Part shown: piece after piece, positions 33,466 through 42,243 of the stretch
Numbering within the stretch: the first letter of the stretch is position 1
Layout: every line of letters starts with the position of its first letter
Assembly: GCF_003060865.1 (NCBI RefSeq)
Contig: NZ_CP028918.1
Coordinates: forward strand, 938,001 to 1,002,000
DNA length: 64,000 nucleotides
Direction: 5' to 3'
Origin: Gemmobacter aquarius
GTDB lineage: Bacteria > Pseudomonadota > Alphaproteobacteria > Rhodobacterales > Rhodobacteraceae
The notes under the pieces: generated by a model
What the model saw: the letters and a program-made list of their open reading frames with translations, nothing else
What the model was told of the DNA's origin: nothing
The model's database searches: none
Program-made: the position numbers and the translations under genes

Positions 33466-34356
33466 GTGATGCCCTATCTGCAAACCCTGATCTACTGGAT
33501 TACCGACCGCCTGATCCGGGGCGCGATCCGTCTGTTGCTGGTCTTGCCGTTCGACAGGCGGCGGCGGGTGGCGGGGTGGCTGATGTCGCGCATCGTCTCG
33601 CCACTGGGGGGGTATGACGACCGGATCCGCGAAAACCTTGCGCTGATCTTTCCCGACCTGCCGCAGGCCGAGGTGCGCCGTCTGGTCAGGCGGGTGCCGG
33701 AAAATCTGGGGCAGTCGACGATCGAGCTTTATTCGGCGCAGGATTTCCTTGACCGTATCCGCGCCGAACCCCTGACCGGTGCAGGGGTCGAGGCTTTGGC
33801 CGAGGCGCACCGGACGGGGCGCCCGGTGATGCTGGTGACGGGGCATATCGGCAATTACGATGCGATCCGCGCGGCGCTGATCACGCGGGGTTACCGTGTC
33901 GGCGGGCTGTACCGGCCGATGGGGAACCCGTTTTTCAACACACATTACGTCGCGGCGATTTCGGCCATCGGCAAGCCTTTGTTCCCGCGCGGCCGCAAGG
34001 GGCTGTCCGACATGGTGCGCTTCTTGCGGTCGGGGGGGATGCTCGGGGTGGTACTCGACCAGTATATGGGCGACGGCGCACCGCTGACATTCATGGGACG
34101 CGAGGCGTTGACGGCGCTGTCATCGGCCGAATTGGCGCTGCGCTACGATGCGCTGGTGGTGCCGACCTATGGCATAAGGCGCGAGGATGGCGGGTTCGAC
34201 CTGATCGTCGAGGCCCCGATCCCGCATGGTACGCCGGAAGCGATGACGCAGGCGTTGAACGACAGCCTTGAAGGGCAGGTCAGGGCGCATATGGACCAGT
34301 GGCTCTGGACGCATCGGCGCTGGAAGGTGTCACGCCGGAAAGGGCTGAAAAGATAA
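33466..34356 (+). CDS. LpxL/HtrB-type lipid A acyltransferase
   Basis: 296 residues (GTG 33466 or ATG 33469). N-terminal hydrophobic helix, then the catalytic HxxxxD motif in TGHIGNYDAIRAAL and the conserved GGLYRPMGNPFFNTHY, GVVLDQYMG segments. It transfers a secondary acyl chain to Kdo-lipid A at the inner membrane. Its last 77 nt overlap the 3' end of the convergent waaA. Confidence 0.88.
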   Translation: MMPYLQTLIYWITDRLIRGAIRLLLVLPFDRRRRVAGWLMSRIVSPLGGYDDRIRENLALIFPDLPQAEVRRLVRRVPENLGQSTIELYSAQDFLDRIRAEPLTGAGVEALAEAHRTGRPVMLVTGHIGNYDAIRAALITRGYRVGGLYRPMGNPFFNTHYVAAISAIGKPLFPRGRKGLSDMVRFLRSGGMLGVVLDQYMGDGAPLTFMGREALTALSSAELALRYDALVVPTYGIRREDGGFDLIVEAPIPHGTPEAMTQALNDSLEGQVRAHMDQWLWTHRRWKVSRRKGLKR

Positions 34357-35623
34357 GCGCTGCGACGCGGTCCGTCGCATCGCCTTCGGCTGAAAGCGTG
34401 CTTGTGGCGGCACGTGTCAGGGCATCGCGGGCGGTCGGATCTTGCAGGGTCAGGACGGTTTCGGCAAGGGTTTCGGCCGTGATGCAGAGTGCTGCGCCAT
34501 TCTGGTCGAGACGCGCATAGAGGTCGGCGAAATTGCCCACCATCGGGCCGTGCAGGATGGCCGATCCGTGCAGGGCGGGTTCATAGGCGTTGTGACCGCC
34601 GACAGGAACCAGCGATCCGCCGATGAACGAGACGGGGCAAAGGTCGAACCACAGGCCCAACTCGCCCAAGGTGTCGGCAAGGTAGATGCCGGTCGCGGGG
34701 GACTCGCCCTTGGTGCGTTGCGCGACGCTATGGCCTGCGGCTTGCAGTGCGGCGCGGATCGCGCTCGCGCGGTCGGGATGACGCGGGGCGAGGATCAAAA
34801 GCGCATCGGGCAGGGCATCGGAGATTTTGCGGTGGGCGGCGGCGACGATGTCCTCCTCGCCGGGATGGGTCGATGCGGCGAGCCAGAGCGGGCGGCCTAC
34901 GGTTGCCGCGCGCAAGCGGGCAAGTTCGGCGGGGTCGACCGGCAGCCGGTCTGCGCCGCGTTTGAGCGAGCCTGTGACGGTGACGGTGGAAGGGTCGGCT
35001 CCGAGGCGCAGCAATTTGTCAGCGGCGGCGTGGTCAGGGGCGGCCAAGGCGCTGAACCGCCGCAGCAGGGCGCGCGACAGGCCACGAAGCCGCGACCAGC
35101 GGGCCAACGAGGCATCGGAGATGCGGGCATTGACCAGCAACAGCGGAATGGCGCGGCGGTGGGTCTGATAGATGAGACGCGGCCAGAACTCGCTTTCCAC
35201 CATCACCGCGACATCGGGCCGCCAATGGCGCAGAAAGCGGCCAACCGGACCGGGCAGGTCGAGCGGCAGGAATTGCACCGTGACGCCGGGCGGAACGCGC
35301 GCCGTCATCAGCCGGGCCGAGGTGACGGTGGTGCAGGTAAGCAGCACATGGGCGCGGGTGGTCAGGGCAGCGAGCAGCGGCAGGACGGAAAGCCCCTCGC
35401 CCACGCTGACGGCATGCAGCCAGACCAGCGGGCCAGCGGGACGGGGGACATTGGTTTGCCCCAGTTTCTCGCGCCAGCGGTCGGGGTCTTCCTTGCCTGC
35501 CGCAAGGCGGCGGCGCAGCAGCGGGGCTGCGAAGGGCGACAACAGGGCCGTCAGGCAAAGATAGGCCCCGAGGAGGGGTGACGCGGGCGGACTGGGCGGA
35601 TCGGTGAAGGGTACGGATGCCAT
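34280..35623 (-). CDS. waaA: Kdo transferase WaaA
   Basis: 447 residues. N-terminal membrane anchor, WLHAVSVGE, MVESEFWPRLI, LVNARISDAS, TGSLKRGADRLP, LAASTHPGEEDIV, SFIGGSLVPVGGHNAYEPALHG are all family hallmarks. It adds 3-deoxy-D-manno-octulosonate to lipid IVA. The extra C-terminal tail lies antisense to the end of the acyltransferase gene. Confidence 0.93.
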   Translation of the reverse strand: MASVPFTDPPSPPASPLLGAYLCLTALLSPFAAPLLRRRLAAGKEDPDRWREKLGQTNVPRPAGPLVWLHAVSVGEGLSVLPLLAALTTRAHVLLTCTTVTSARLMTARVPPGVTVQFLPLDLPGPVGRFLRHWRPDVAVMVESEFWPRLIYQTHRRAIPLLLVNARISDASLARWSRLRGLSRALLRRFSALAAPDHAAADKLLRLGADPSTVTVTGSLKRGADRLPVDPAELARLRAATVGRPLWLAASTHPGEEDIVAAAHRKISDALPDALLILAPRHPDRASAIRAALQAAGHSVAQRTKGESPATGIYLADTLGELGLWFDLCPVSFIGGSLVPVGGHNAYEPALHGSAILHGPMVGNFADLYARLDQNGAALCITAETLAETVLTLQDPTARDALTRAATSTLSAEGDATDRVAALIFSALSGVTPSSADASRATGPYAP

Positions 35624-35736
35624 GCGTCCAGTTACACCCCGCCCGTGCCGGACGCCAAGGCCGATTGTACAGCCGATATTGCCGGACGCGTCACGGGACG
35701 GGCAAGAGCGAAGGGCTTTTTGCCATTTTCTGTCGT

Positions 35737-35752
35737 CAAATATCCTCGGGGG
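35737..35752. repeat. Extragenic repeat CAAATATCCTCGGGGG
   Basis: Single arm of the same sequence that forms a long inverted repeat at 39270-39347, here in the gap between waaA and the UxaA-like gene (35624-35854, no gene). This is a recurrent extragenic sequence in this group of bacteria. Confidence 0.6.
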
Positions 35753-35854
35753 TTGGCCGGAACGGCCATAAGGGGGCAGACAGCCCCCTTCCTTCGCCGA
35801 GCGCCCTGCGCGAGAGATGGCTTGCGCGGGCGTCTTTGCCCGCGCTCCGTTTGG

Positions 35855-37372
35855 TCACATCACGGCACCGATCTGCCACGGCACGAATTCCGCGCCGCCA
35901 AAGCCGAGCGCTTCGGAAAAGCTTTTCTCGCCTGACGCGACGGCGATGATGCGGTCGAGGATTTCCTCGCCCTTCTTCTCGATGCTGATGCCTGCGGTCA
36001 GGATGTCGCCGCAGTTGATGTCCATATCTTCAGACATGCGGGCATACATTTCCGAATTGGTCGCCAGTTTGATGCAGGGGCTGGGTTTGTAGCCCGACAC
36101 CGAGCCGCGCCCTGTCGTGAAGACGATCATGGTCGCGCCGCTCGCGATCTGGCCGGTGACCGAGCAGGGGTCGTAGCCGGGGCTGTCCATATAGACGAAA
36201 CCGGGCGTGGTGATGGGTTCTGCGAATTTGTAGACGCCCGACAAGGGGGCGGTGCCGCCCTTGGCGACCGCGCCGAGCGATTTCTCGAGGATGGTGGTCA
36301 GCCCGCCCTTCTTGTTGCCGGGGCTGGGGTTGTTGTCCATCTCGCCCTTGTTGCGGGCGGTGTAATCCTCCCACCAGCGGATGCGGTCGAGCAGTTTCTC
36401 GCCCACCTCGGCGCTGGTGGCGCGGCGGGTGAGCAGGTGTTCGGCGCCATAGATTTCGGGGGTTTCCGACAGGATCGTGGTGCCGCCCATGCGGACCAGC
36501 AGGTCTGAGGCATGACCCAAAGCGGGGTTGGCGGTGATGCCGGAATAGCCGTCGGACCCGCCGCATTGCAGGCCGACGACCAGTTTCGACACGGGCGCGG
36601 GGGCGCGGGGGGTCTTGCTTGCCACCTCGGCCATCTCGCGCAGGACCTCCATCGCTTTCGCGATGGTGGCGCGGGTGCCGCCGGTCTGCTGGATGGTCAT
36701 GTAGCGGAAGTTGCCGTCGGGGCGCAGGCGGCCTTGGCCCACCAGATCGGGAACCTGCATCACCTCGCAGCCAAGGCCCACCAGAAGAATTCCGCCGAAA
36801 TTGGCGTTGCGGGCGTAACCTTTCAGCGTGCGCATCAGGGTATCATAGCCTTCGTCCACGCCCGACATGCCGCAGCCCGTGGAGTGCACGATGGGAACGA
36901 TGCCGTCCATATTGGCCATGGAATTCAGGTAGGGGTCTTTTTCGGCGGCTTCGGCGATGAAGCGGGCGACCGAACCCGAGCAGTTCACGCTGGTCAGGAT
37001 GCCGATGTAGTTGCGGGTTCCCACCTGACCATCGGCGCGGTGATAGCCCATGAAGCTGCGGGGTGGCAGGGGCGGCAGGGGCGTGCATTCCGCGCCGATG
37101 GCGTAATCGTCGGTATGGGGTGCCATGCCGAGATTGTGGCTGTGGATATGGTCGCCCGCAGCGATGGGGCTTGTGGCCTGCCCGATGATCTGGCCATAGC
37201 GCAGCACGTTTTCGCCCTGCGCGATGGCGCGGGTGGCGATCTTGTGGCCGCGCGGGACGGGAGCGGAAAGGGTTGCGCCTTCGGCTGGGGAGCCTGCGGG
37301 AAGATCGGCCAGTGCGATCACCAAATTGTCCGACCCGTGCAGACGGATCACCTTTGCCTCTGGAGCAGCCAT
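35855..37372 (-). CDS. UxaA-type altronate/galactarate-like dehydratase
   Basis: 505 residues from ATG 37372 (AAAGGA upstream). N-terminal SAF domain (IRLHGSDNLVIALADLPAGSP...), then the large UxaA domain with FMGYHRADGQVGTRNYIGI, HSTGCGMS, LQCGGSDGYSGITANPA, MDSPGYDPCSVTGQ, PCIKLATNSEMYARMSEDMDINCG. It dehydrates a sugar acid to a 2-keto-3-deoxy acid using an iron centre. Divergent from the GntR gene with a shared operator between. The exact aldonate is unknown. Confidence 0.88.
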   Translation of the reverse strand: MAAPEAKVIRLHGSDNLVIALADLPAGSPAEGATLSAPVPRGHKIATRAIAQGENVLRYGQIIGQATSPIAAGDHIHSHNLGMAPHTDDYAIGAECTPLPPLPPRSFMGYHRADGQVGTRNYIGILTSVNCSGSVARFIAEAAEKDPYLNSMANMDGIVPIVHSTGCGMSGVDEGYDTLMRTLKGYARNANFGGILLVGLGCEVMQVPDLVGQGRLRPDGNFRYMTIQQTGGTRATIAKAMEVLREMAEVASKTPRAPAPVSKLVVGLQCGGSDGYSGITANPALGHASDLLVRMGGTTILSETPEIYGAEHLLTRRATSAEVGEKLLDRIRWWEDYTARNKGEMDNNPSPGNKKGGLTTILEKSLGAVAKGGTAPLSGVYKFAEPITTPGFVYMDSPGYDPCSVTGQIASGATMIVFTTGRGSVSGYKPSPCIKLATNSEMYARMSEDMDINCGDILTAGISIEKKGEEILDRIIAVASGEKSFSEALGFGGAEFVPWQIGAVM

Positions 37373-37425
37373 CGACCTATATCCTTTGCCTTGCGCCCGC
37401 TTGCTTGACAGCGCGGCGATCATGC

Positions 37426-37441
37426 CTAACATGTTAGCATG
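37426..37441. promoter_or_regulatory. Operator-like palindrome CTAACATGTTAGCATG, site 1 of 4
   Basis: Contains the perfect 12-bp palindrome CTAACATGTTAG in the divergent gap between the UxaA-like gene and the FCD-GntR regulator; its last ATG is the proposed start codon of the regulator. The motif recurs at 41285, 48203 and 51074, so the regulator probably controls itself and the locus. Confidence 0.75.
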
Positions 37442-38176
37442 TTACAGGCGCAGGAACCCACTTCACAAGGCCCTTCCGACGCGGGCGCGTCGCGGCTGAA
37501 GCCGCTCGAGGCCTTTGCGGGGTCGCTGGGGCAAAAAGTCTATCAGACGCTGCGCGAGGCGATCCTGTCGCTTGCCTATCGTCCGGGCGAGATATTGCGC
37601 AAGCCCGAGATCTGCGAGGCTTTGGGCGTGTCGCGCAGTCCGGTGGCGGATGCTGTGGCGCGGCTTGCGGCGGAAGGGCTGGTCGATGTGGTGCCGCAGG
37701 CGGGCACCTTCGTCGCGCGGTTTTCGATGGAGGAGATCCGCGAGGGCGCGTTCCTGCGCGAGGCGATCGAGGTTGCGGCGATCGAGCGGCTGGCCGAGAC
37801 GATCACCGAAGAACAGCTTACCCAGTTGCGCCGCAATCTGACGGTGCAGGCGGCGCTGGTGGCCGATGGCGATGTGCCGGGGTTTTACCAGATGGATGCG
37901 GCGATGCATGAATTGCTGCTGTCGTTCACCGGCTTTCGCAAGCTGGCGCAGGTGTCGGAGACCGCATGGCTGCATGTGAACCGCGCGCGGCAGTTGATCT
38001 TGCCGGTGGCGGGGAGGATCGGGGCCACGGTCGAGGAGCACCGCGCGATCCTTGCCGCCCTCGAGGCGCATGATGCTGCGGCCGCGCGCGAGGCTGTGCG
38101 CTTGCATCTGCGGCAGTTGATCCGCTATCTCGAACCGCTCGAGCGTGACCGGCCCGAGTTGTTCGCGCCGGATTGA
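37439..38176 (+). CDS. FCD-domain GntR regulator of the sugar locus
   Basis: 245 residues. N-terminal winged helix-turn-helix (QKVYQTLREAILSLAYRPGEILRKPEICEALGVSRSPVADAVARLAAEGLV) and a helical FCD effector domain with the metal-site residues of MDAAMHELLLSFTG and VEEHRAILAAL. Such proteins are usually repressors released by a sugar acid. No ribosome site precedes ATG 37439, which lies in the operator; a leaderless message is possible. Confidence 0.9.
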   Translation: MLQAQEPTSQGPSDAGASRLKPLEAFAGSLGQKVYQTLREAILSLAYRPGEILRKPEICEALGVSRSPVADAVARLAAEGLVDVVPQAGTFVARFSMEEIREGAFLREAIEVAAIERLAETITEEQLTQLRRNLTVQAALVADGDVPGFYQMDAAMHELLLSFTGFRKLAQVSETAWLHVNRARQLILPVAGRIGATVEEHRAILAALEAHDAAAAREAVRLHLRQLIRYLEPLERDRPELFAPD

Positions 38177-38200
38177 CCAAAGCTGAAAGGCCGCCCCGTG

Positions 38201-39166
38201 ATGACTTTACCGAACCGCCCGCGCTATGCCGCGCGTCTGAATGCCTTCAAGCGCGGCAAGGAAGGTGTGGCGGGCATGATCGCCCGCGCGGGCGAGGTGG
38301 GCGGGCTGTCGGCGGCGGACCTGAACTTTCCCGACCATTTCGAGGCGCATCGGGCGGCCGAGCTGTCCGACATGCTGGCGGCGCAGGGCATGGCGCTGAA
38401 CGGGCTTGCCATGCGCTACTATACCGAGGCAGGATTCAAGCTGGGCGCGTTCACGCACCCCGACCGCGATGTGCGGCGGGCGGCGGTCGATGTGACCAAG
38501 CGCGGGATGGATGCGCTGGCGGCGATGGGCGGCACGGTCATGACGCTGTGGCTGGGGCAGGACGGGTTCGATTACAGTTTTCAGGCCGATTACGCGCGCA
38601 TGTGGGACGATACGCTGGAAGCTCTGGCCGAGGTTTGCGATCACAATACGGGTCTGGATGTGTCGGTGGAGTACAAGCCGAACGAACCCCGCGCCCATGC
38701 GCTGATGCCGGATATGGCGACGACGCTGCTCGCCTTGCGCGATCTGGGGCGCAAAAATGCGGGCGTGACGCTGGATTTCGCGCATGTGCTTTATGCCGGA
38801 GAGATGCCGGCAAAGGCCGCGATGCTGGCGGCGCGCTACAGCCGTATCTTGGGCGTGCATCTGAACGATGGCTACGGCAAGCGTGACGACGGGCTTATGG
38901 CGGGTACGGTGCATCCGGTGCAGACGGTGGAATTGTTCGTGGCGCTGGAAAAGATCGGCTATGACGGCGTGATCTATTTCGACACCTTCCCCGACCACGG
39001 CGGGCTGGACCCGGTGCTGGAGGCGCGCGAGAACATCCGCCTGACCGAACGGCTGCGGACCATAGCCTCGGGGCTGGCCGGTCGCGCCGATCTGGAGGCA
39101 GCCATTGCACGGCAGGACGCCGCCGCGTCGACCCGCATCATCGCCGGAGCGATTTACGGCGCTTGA
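38201..39166 (+). CDS. Sugar isomerase/epimerase-like TIM-barrel protein
   Basis: 321 residues (ATG 38201, GAAAGG upstream; GTG 38198 also possible). Xylose-isomerase-like barrel with metal-binding acidic residues in DVSVEYKPNEPR (Glu), VTLDFAHVLYAG (Asp, His), GVHLNDGYGKRDDGL and YDGVIYFDTFPDHGG. It may interconvert keto and aldo forms of the pathway sugar. Follows the GntR gene by 24 nt, same direction. Confidence 0.85.
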   Translation: MTLPNRPRYAARLNAFKRGKEGVAGMIARAGEVGGLSAADLNFPDHFEAHRAAELSDMLAAQGMALNGLAMRYYTEAGFKLGAFTHPDRDVRRAAVDVTKRGMDALAAMGGTVMTLWLGQDGFDYSFQADYARMWDDTLEALAEVCDHNTGLDVSVEYKPNEPRAHALMPDMATTLLALRDLGRKNAGVTLDFAHVLYAGEMPAKAAMLAARYSRILGVHLNDGYGKRDDGLMAGTVHPVQTVELFVALEKIGYDGVIYFDTFPDHGGLDPVLEARENIRLTERLRTIASGLAGRADLEAAIARQDAAASTRIIAGAIYGA

Positions 39167-39269
39167 GCCGCTGACCAAACGGAGCGGGCGTTCCGCCCGC
39201 ACGCGTTCAGCGCCTTGGCAGGCGCGCGTTCAGGGGGCTTTCCGCCCCCCTCGCCGCCAAGGCGGCTCA

Positions 39270-39347
39270 CCCCCCGAGGATATTTGAGCGAGTGTGAAAG
39301 CAGGGGGCGGCTTTGGCTTTCATGCTCGCTCAAATATCCTCGGGGGG
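39270..39347. terminator. Long inverted repeat between convergent genes
   Basis: 23-bp arms (39270-39292 and 39325-39347) built on CCCCCGAGGATATTTGAG, with TGAAAGC/GCTTTCA extending the stem inside the spacer. Placed between the stop of the TIM-barrel gene and the stop of the amidohydrolase gene; probably a bidirectional terminator. No T tract. Confidence 0.6.
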
Positions 39348-39406
39348 GAGGGGCGCGGAACGCGGCCCGTGGGGGGGCGGAAAGCCCCCCTTCCTTGGGC
39401 GAGGGG

Positions 39407-40240
39407 TCAGAGGCCGTAGAAGGAGGCTGCGGTTCCGCCGAAGATGAGGGCGCGGTCGACCTCGGTCAGGGTGGCAGTCAGGGTTCGGGCGGCGCCGTGC
39501 CAGTCGGCGTATTCGCCGCGCAGGCGGCATACCGGCCAGTCGGAGCCCCACATCGTGCGTTCGGGGCCGAAACTGGCGAAGATGTGGTCGGTGTAGGGTT
39601 TGAGGTCGGCAGGGGTCCAGTCGGGGTTGGCCTCGGTGATCAGGGCCGAGAATTTTACGCAAGCCGCTGTTTCATCGGCGAGGCGGGACATGCCGTCGGA
39701 CCAAAAGCGCAGGTGGTCGGGGGAATTGTCGCGGATTTGCGGTTTCATGCAATGGTCTATGACGGTCTGCATGTCGGGGTAGCGGTTCAGAAGCGTGCGG
39801 AAATGCGCGAGGTGGCGGGGAAAGCCCAAGGCATCGAAGCGTAGGCCAAGGTCGGTTATCGCACGGAAGGCCCATTGCACATCGTCGCGCAGCATCCAGG
39901 CGTCGTCGGGTATGTCCTGGATCATCGGGCGGACGCCCTTGAATTTCGGGTGGTTCGCGAGGCGCTTCAGATGGGCGAGGTCGGCGGGGTTTTCGAAGTC
40001 GATCCAGCCGACGACGCCGAGGACCCACGGCGTCGCATCGGCTATGCCGAGCATGTATTCGGTCTCGTACACCGTGGGGGCGGCCTGCACGAGGATTGTG
40101 CCGTCGATCCCTGCCGCTGCCAGTTGCGGGGCGAGGTCGGCGGGGGCGTAGGGGCGCGACAGTGTCGGGTCATCCTTCGGCATCCAGCCGTAATCGCCCC
40201 TGTGGGGGTGCCAGAAATGCTGGTGGGCGTCGATTTTCAT
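39407..40240 (-). CDS. Amidohydrolase-2 family lactonase
   Basis: 277 residues. Starts IDAHQHFWHP (metal His pair), with VIDHCMKP and MWGSDWPVC (C-terminal metal Asp) of the amidohydrolase family 2, which includes L-fuconolactonase and related sugar lactonases. It probably opens the lactone made by the coupled aldo/keto reductase, whose end overlaps its start by 4 nt. Confidence 0.85.
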   Translation of the reverse strand: MKIDAHQHFWHPHRGDYGWMPKDDPTLSRPYAPADLAPQLAAAGIDGTILVQAAPTVYETEYMLGIADATPWVLGVVGWIDFENPADLAHLKRLANHPKFKGVRPMIQDIPDDAWMLRDDVQWAFRAITDLGLRFDALGFPRHLAHFRTLLNRYPDMQTVIDHCMKPQIRDNSPDHLRFWSDGMSRLADETAACVKFSALITEANPDWTPADLKPYTDHIFASFGPERTMWGSDWPVCRLRGEYADWHGAARTLTATLTEVDRALIFGGTAASFYGL

Positions 40241-41265
40241 TGCGGGTCTACCGGAGCGTTGGCGGGCAGAAGGCCTGCCTGTTTCATATCTGCCCAGAGG
40301 GCAGGGGGGATTTGGGCTGTGCTGGCGGCGAGGTTTGCTGTGACCTCGGCCACGGTCTGGCCGCCGGGGATGACCGAGACTACGGCCGGATGGGCGGCGC
40401 AGAAGCGGAAGGCGGCATCGACGAGGCGGGTGCCGTGCTTGATGCAGAGCGATTGTAACTCGGCTGTGCGGTTCATGGCCCAGTCGGGGGCGTCTTCGTA
40501 GCGGTATTTGGCGGTCGGGATCGGGCCGGTAGCAAGGATTCCGGAGTTGTAGGGGCCGCCGATGACGACGCCGATGCCGCGTTCGTGGGCGGGGTTCATG
40601 AAGCCGTCGAGGGCTTCGCTGCGGAGAAGCGAGTATTCGCCGGCGAGCAGGAAGATGTCGAAATCACCGCGATCCATCATCCAGCGGCACGGCTGCCATT
40701 CGTTCACGCCTGCGCCGAAGGCCTTGATCGTGCCGTCGTCGCGCAATTTGACAAGGGCACGATAGGCGCCGGACATGAATTCGGCCAGTCTTGCATCGAG
40801 GGCGTTTTGGCTGCCGTGGGTGAAGATGTCGAGGTCATGGGCATAGAGGATGTCGATGCGGTCGATCCCGAGGCGTTCGAGCGAGAATTCGACCGAGCGG
40901 AAGGTGGCGTCGTAGCCGTAGTCGAAAACCTCGGTCCGGGAGGGTACGTCGAACCATTTGCCGAAACCGTCGCGTTTGTCGGGGGTCGTGGCGCGAAACA
41001 GGCGGCCGATTTTCGAGGAAATGACGTAGGCATCACGGGGTTTGCCGCGCAGGAAGCGGTTGAGGCGGGTTTCCGACAGGCCGAGGCCGTAGAGGGGGGC
41101 GGTGTCGTAGTAGCGCACGCCTGCGTCCCATGCGGATTGCAGCACGGCTTGGGCGTCATCGTCGGATATGGCGCGGAAGAGGTTGCCGATGGGGGCCGCG
41201 CCGAAGCCGAGGGTGGTGAAGGTCAGGCCACCGTTTCCGAGCCTGTCCCAATGTCGTGTCTGCAT
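40237..41265 (-). CDS. Aldo/keto reductase, sugar 1-dehydrogenase type
   Basis: 342 residues from ATG 41265, with GGCGGAGG 6 nt upstream; a TTG at 41280 is in frame. AKR barrel motifs: LGFGAAPIGNL, WDAGVRYYDTAPLYGLGLSE (catalytic Asp-Tyr), a Lys in ISSKIGR, and C-terminal GGQTVAEVTANL. The fold and neighbours resemble L-fucose or D-threo-aldose 1-dehydrogenase, giving a lactone. Operator site 2 lies 20 nt upstream. Confidence 0.85.
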   Translation of the reverse strand: MQTRHWDRLGNGGLTFTTLGFGAAPIGNLFRAISDDDAQAVLQSAWDAGVRYYDTAPLYGLGLSETRLNRFLRGKPRDAYVISSKIGRLFRATTPDKRDGFGKWFDVPSRTEVFDYGYDATFRSVEFSLERLGIDRIDILYAHDLDIFTHGSQNALDARLAEFMSGAYRALVKLRDDGTIKAFGAGVNEWQPCRWMMDRGDFDIFLLAGEYSLLRSEALDGFMNPAHERGIGVVIGGPYNSGILATGPIPTAKYRYEDAPDWAMNRTAELQSLCIKHGTRLVDAAFRFCAAHPAVVSVIPGGQTVAEVTANLAASTAQIPPALWADMKQAGLLPANAPVDPQ

Positions 41266-41284
41266 CTGTGCCTCCGCCAAGTTG

Positions 41285-41300
41285 CTGACATGCTAGTATG
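41285..41300. promoter_or_regulatory. Operator-like site CTGACATGCTAGTATG, site 2 of 4
   Basis: Matches the GntR-locus motif at 14 of 16 positions against site 4. Located in the divergent gap serving the aldo/keto reductase (leftward) and the BtpA-like gene (rightward). Confidence 0.7.
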
Positions 41301-41360
41301 AAGGGCCTTGCGGTCCAATAGGTTTTGGCTAGCGTGGGGGCGATCTTCGGGAGGAATGGA

Positions 41361-42173
41361 ATGAACCGGTTCGAGCGTGTCTTCGGCGCAGGCAGGAAGC
41401 CTGTGATTGCCATGGTGCATCTGGGGGCGCTGCCCGGCACGCCGTTGCATGATGCGGGGCGCGGGGTCGAGGGGATCATCGCGGATGCGCGGGCGGACCT
41501 GACGGCTTTGCAGGCGGCAGGGGTCGATGCGGTGATGTTCGGCAACGAGAACGACCGGCCCTATGAGTTGAAGGTGGACACGGCCAGCACGGCGACGATG
41601 GCCTATGTGGTCGGGCGCCTGCGGGACGAGATCACGGTGCCGTTTGGCGTGAACGTGCTGTGGGACCCGATGGCGTCGATTGCCTTGGCGGCGGCGACGG
41701 GGGCGGCCTTCCTGCGCGAGATCTTCACCGGCACCTATGCCAGCGACATGGGCGTCTGGGCACCGGATGCGGGGGCGGCGCAGCGCTACCAGCACCGGTT
41801 GGGCAATACGGATTGCGCTTTGCTCTACAACGTTTCGGCCGAGTTTGCGGGGTCGCTCGACCCCCGTTCCCTGCCCGACAGGGCGCGGTCGGCGGTGTTT
41901 TCCAGCATCCCCGATGCGGTGCTGGTGTCGGGCGCGATCACCGGCGAGGCGGCGGAGATGCGCGATCTGGAAGGCGTGAAGCGGGTGTTGCCGAAGGTGC
42001 CGGTGCTTGCCAACACCGGCGTGAAGCACGCGACCATCGCCGATGTGTTGCGCGTGGCGGACGGGTGTATCGTGGGGTCGGCGTTGAAGGTCGGCGGTGA
42101 CACCTGGGCAGCGGTCGATGCAGAACGCGCCCGCGATTTCATGGACAAGGCGCGGGCGGCGCGGGGCTATTGA
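41361..42173 (+). CDS. BtpA/SgcQ family protein
   Basis: 270 residues from ATG 41361 with GGGAGGAA just upstream. Family hallmarks: KPVIAMVHLGALPGTP, DAVMFGNENDRPYEL, PFGVNVLWDPMASIALAAATGAAFLREIFTGTYASDMG, PVLANTGVKHATI. TIM-barrel family; E. coli SgcQ sits in a sugar operon and its reaction is not firmly known. First gene of a run including the M42 peptidase, kinase and creatininase-like genes. Confidence 0.88.
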   Translation: MNRFERVFGAGRKPVIAMVHLGALPGTPLHDAGRGVEGIIADARADLTALQAAGVDAVMFGNENDRPYELKVDTASTATMAYVVGRLRDEITVPFGVNVLWDPMASIALAAATGAAFLREIFTGTYASDMGVWAPDAGAAQRYQHRLGNTDCALLYNVSAEFAGSLDPRSLPDRARSAVFSSIPDAVLVSGAITGEAAEMRDLEGVKRVLPKVPVLANTGVKHATIADVLRVADGCIVGSALKVGGDTWAAVDAERARDFMDKARAARGY

Positions 42174-42191
42174 GGGCGGTCGGGGTAGGGC

Positions 42192-42214
42192 CAATTTTCT
42201 TTGTGGGAAAATTG
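42192..42214. repeat. Palindrome CAATTTTC/GAAAATTG
   Basis: 8-bp arms with a 7-nt loop, between the BtpA-like and M42 genes. Related to the GAATTTTCTGCGAAAATTC family at 45540-46180 and 53714-53769, with a different loop. Confidence 0.5.
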
Positions 42215-42243
42215 TGCTTGATCGAATGTGGTGAGGGCTGCTG

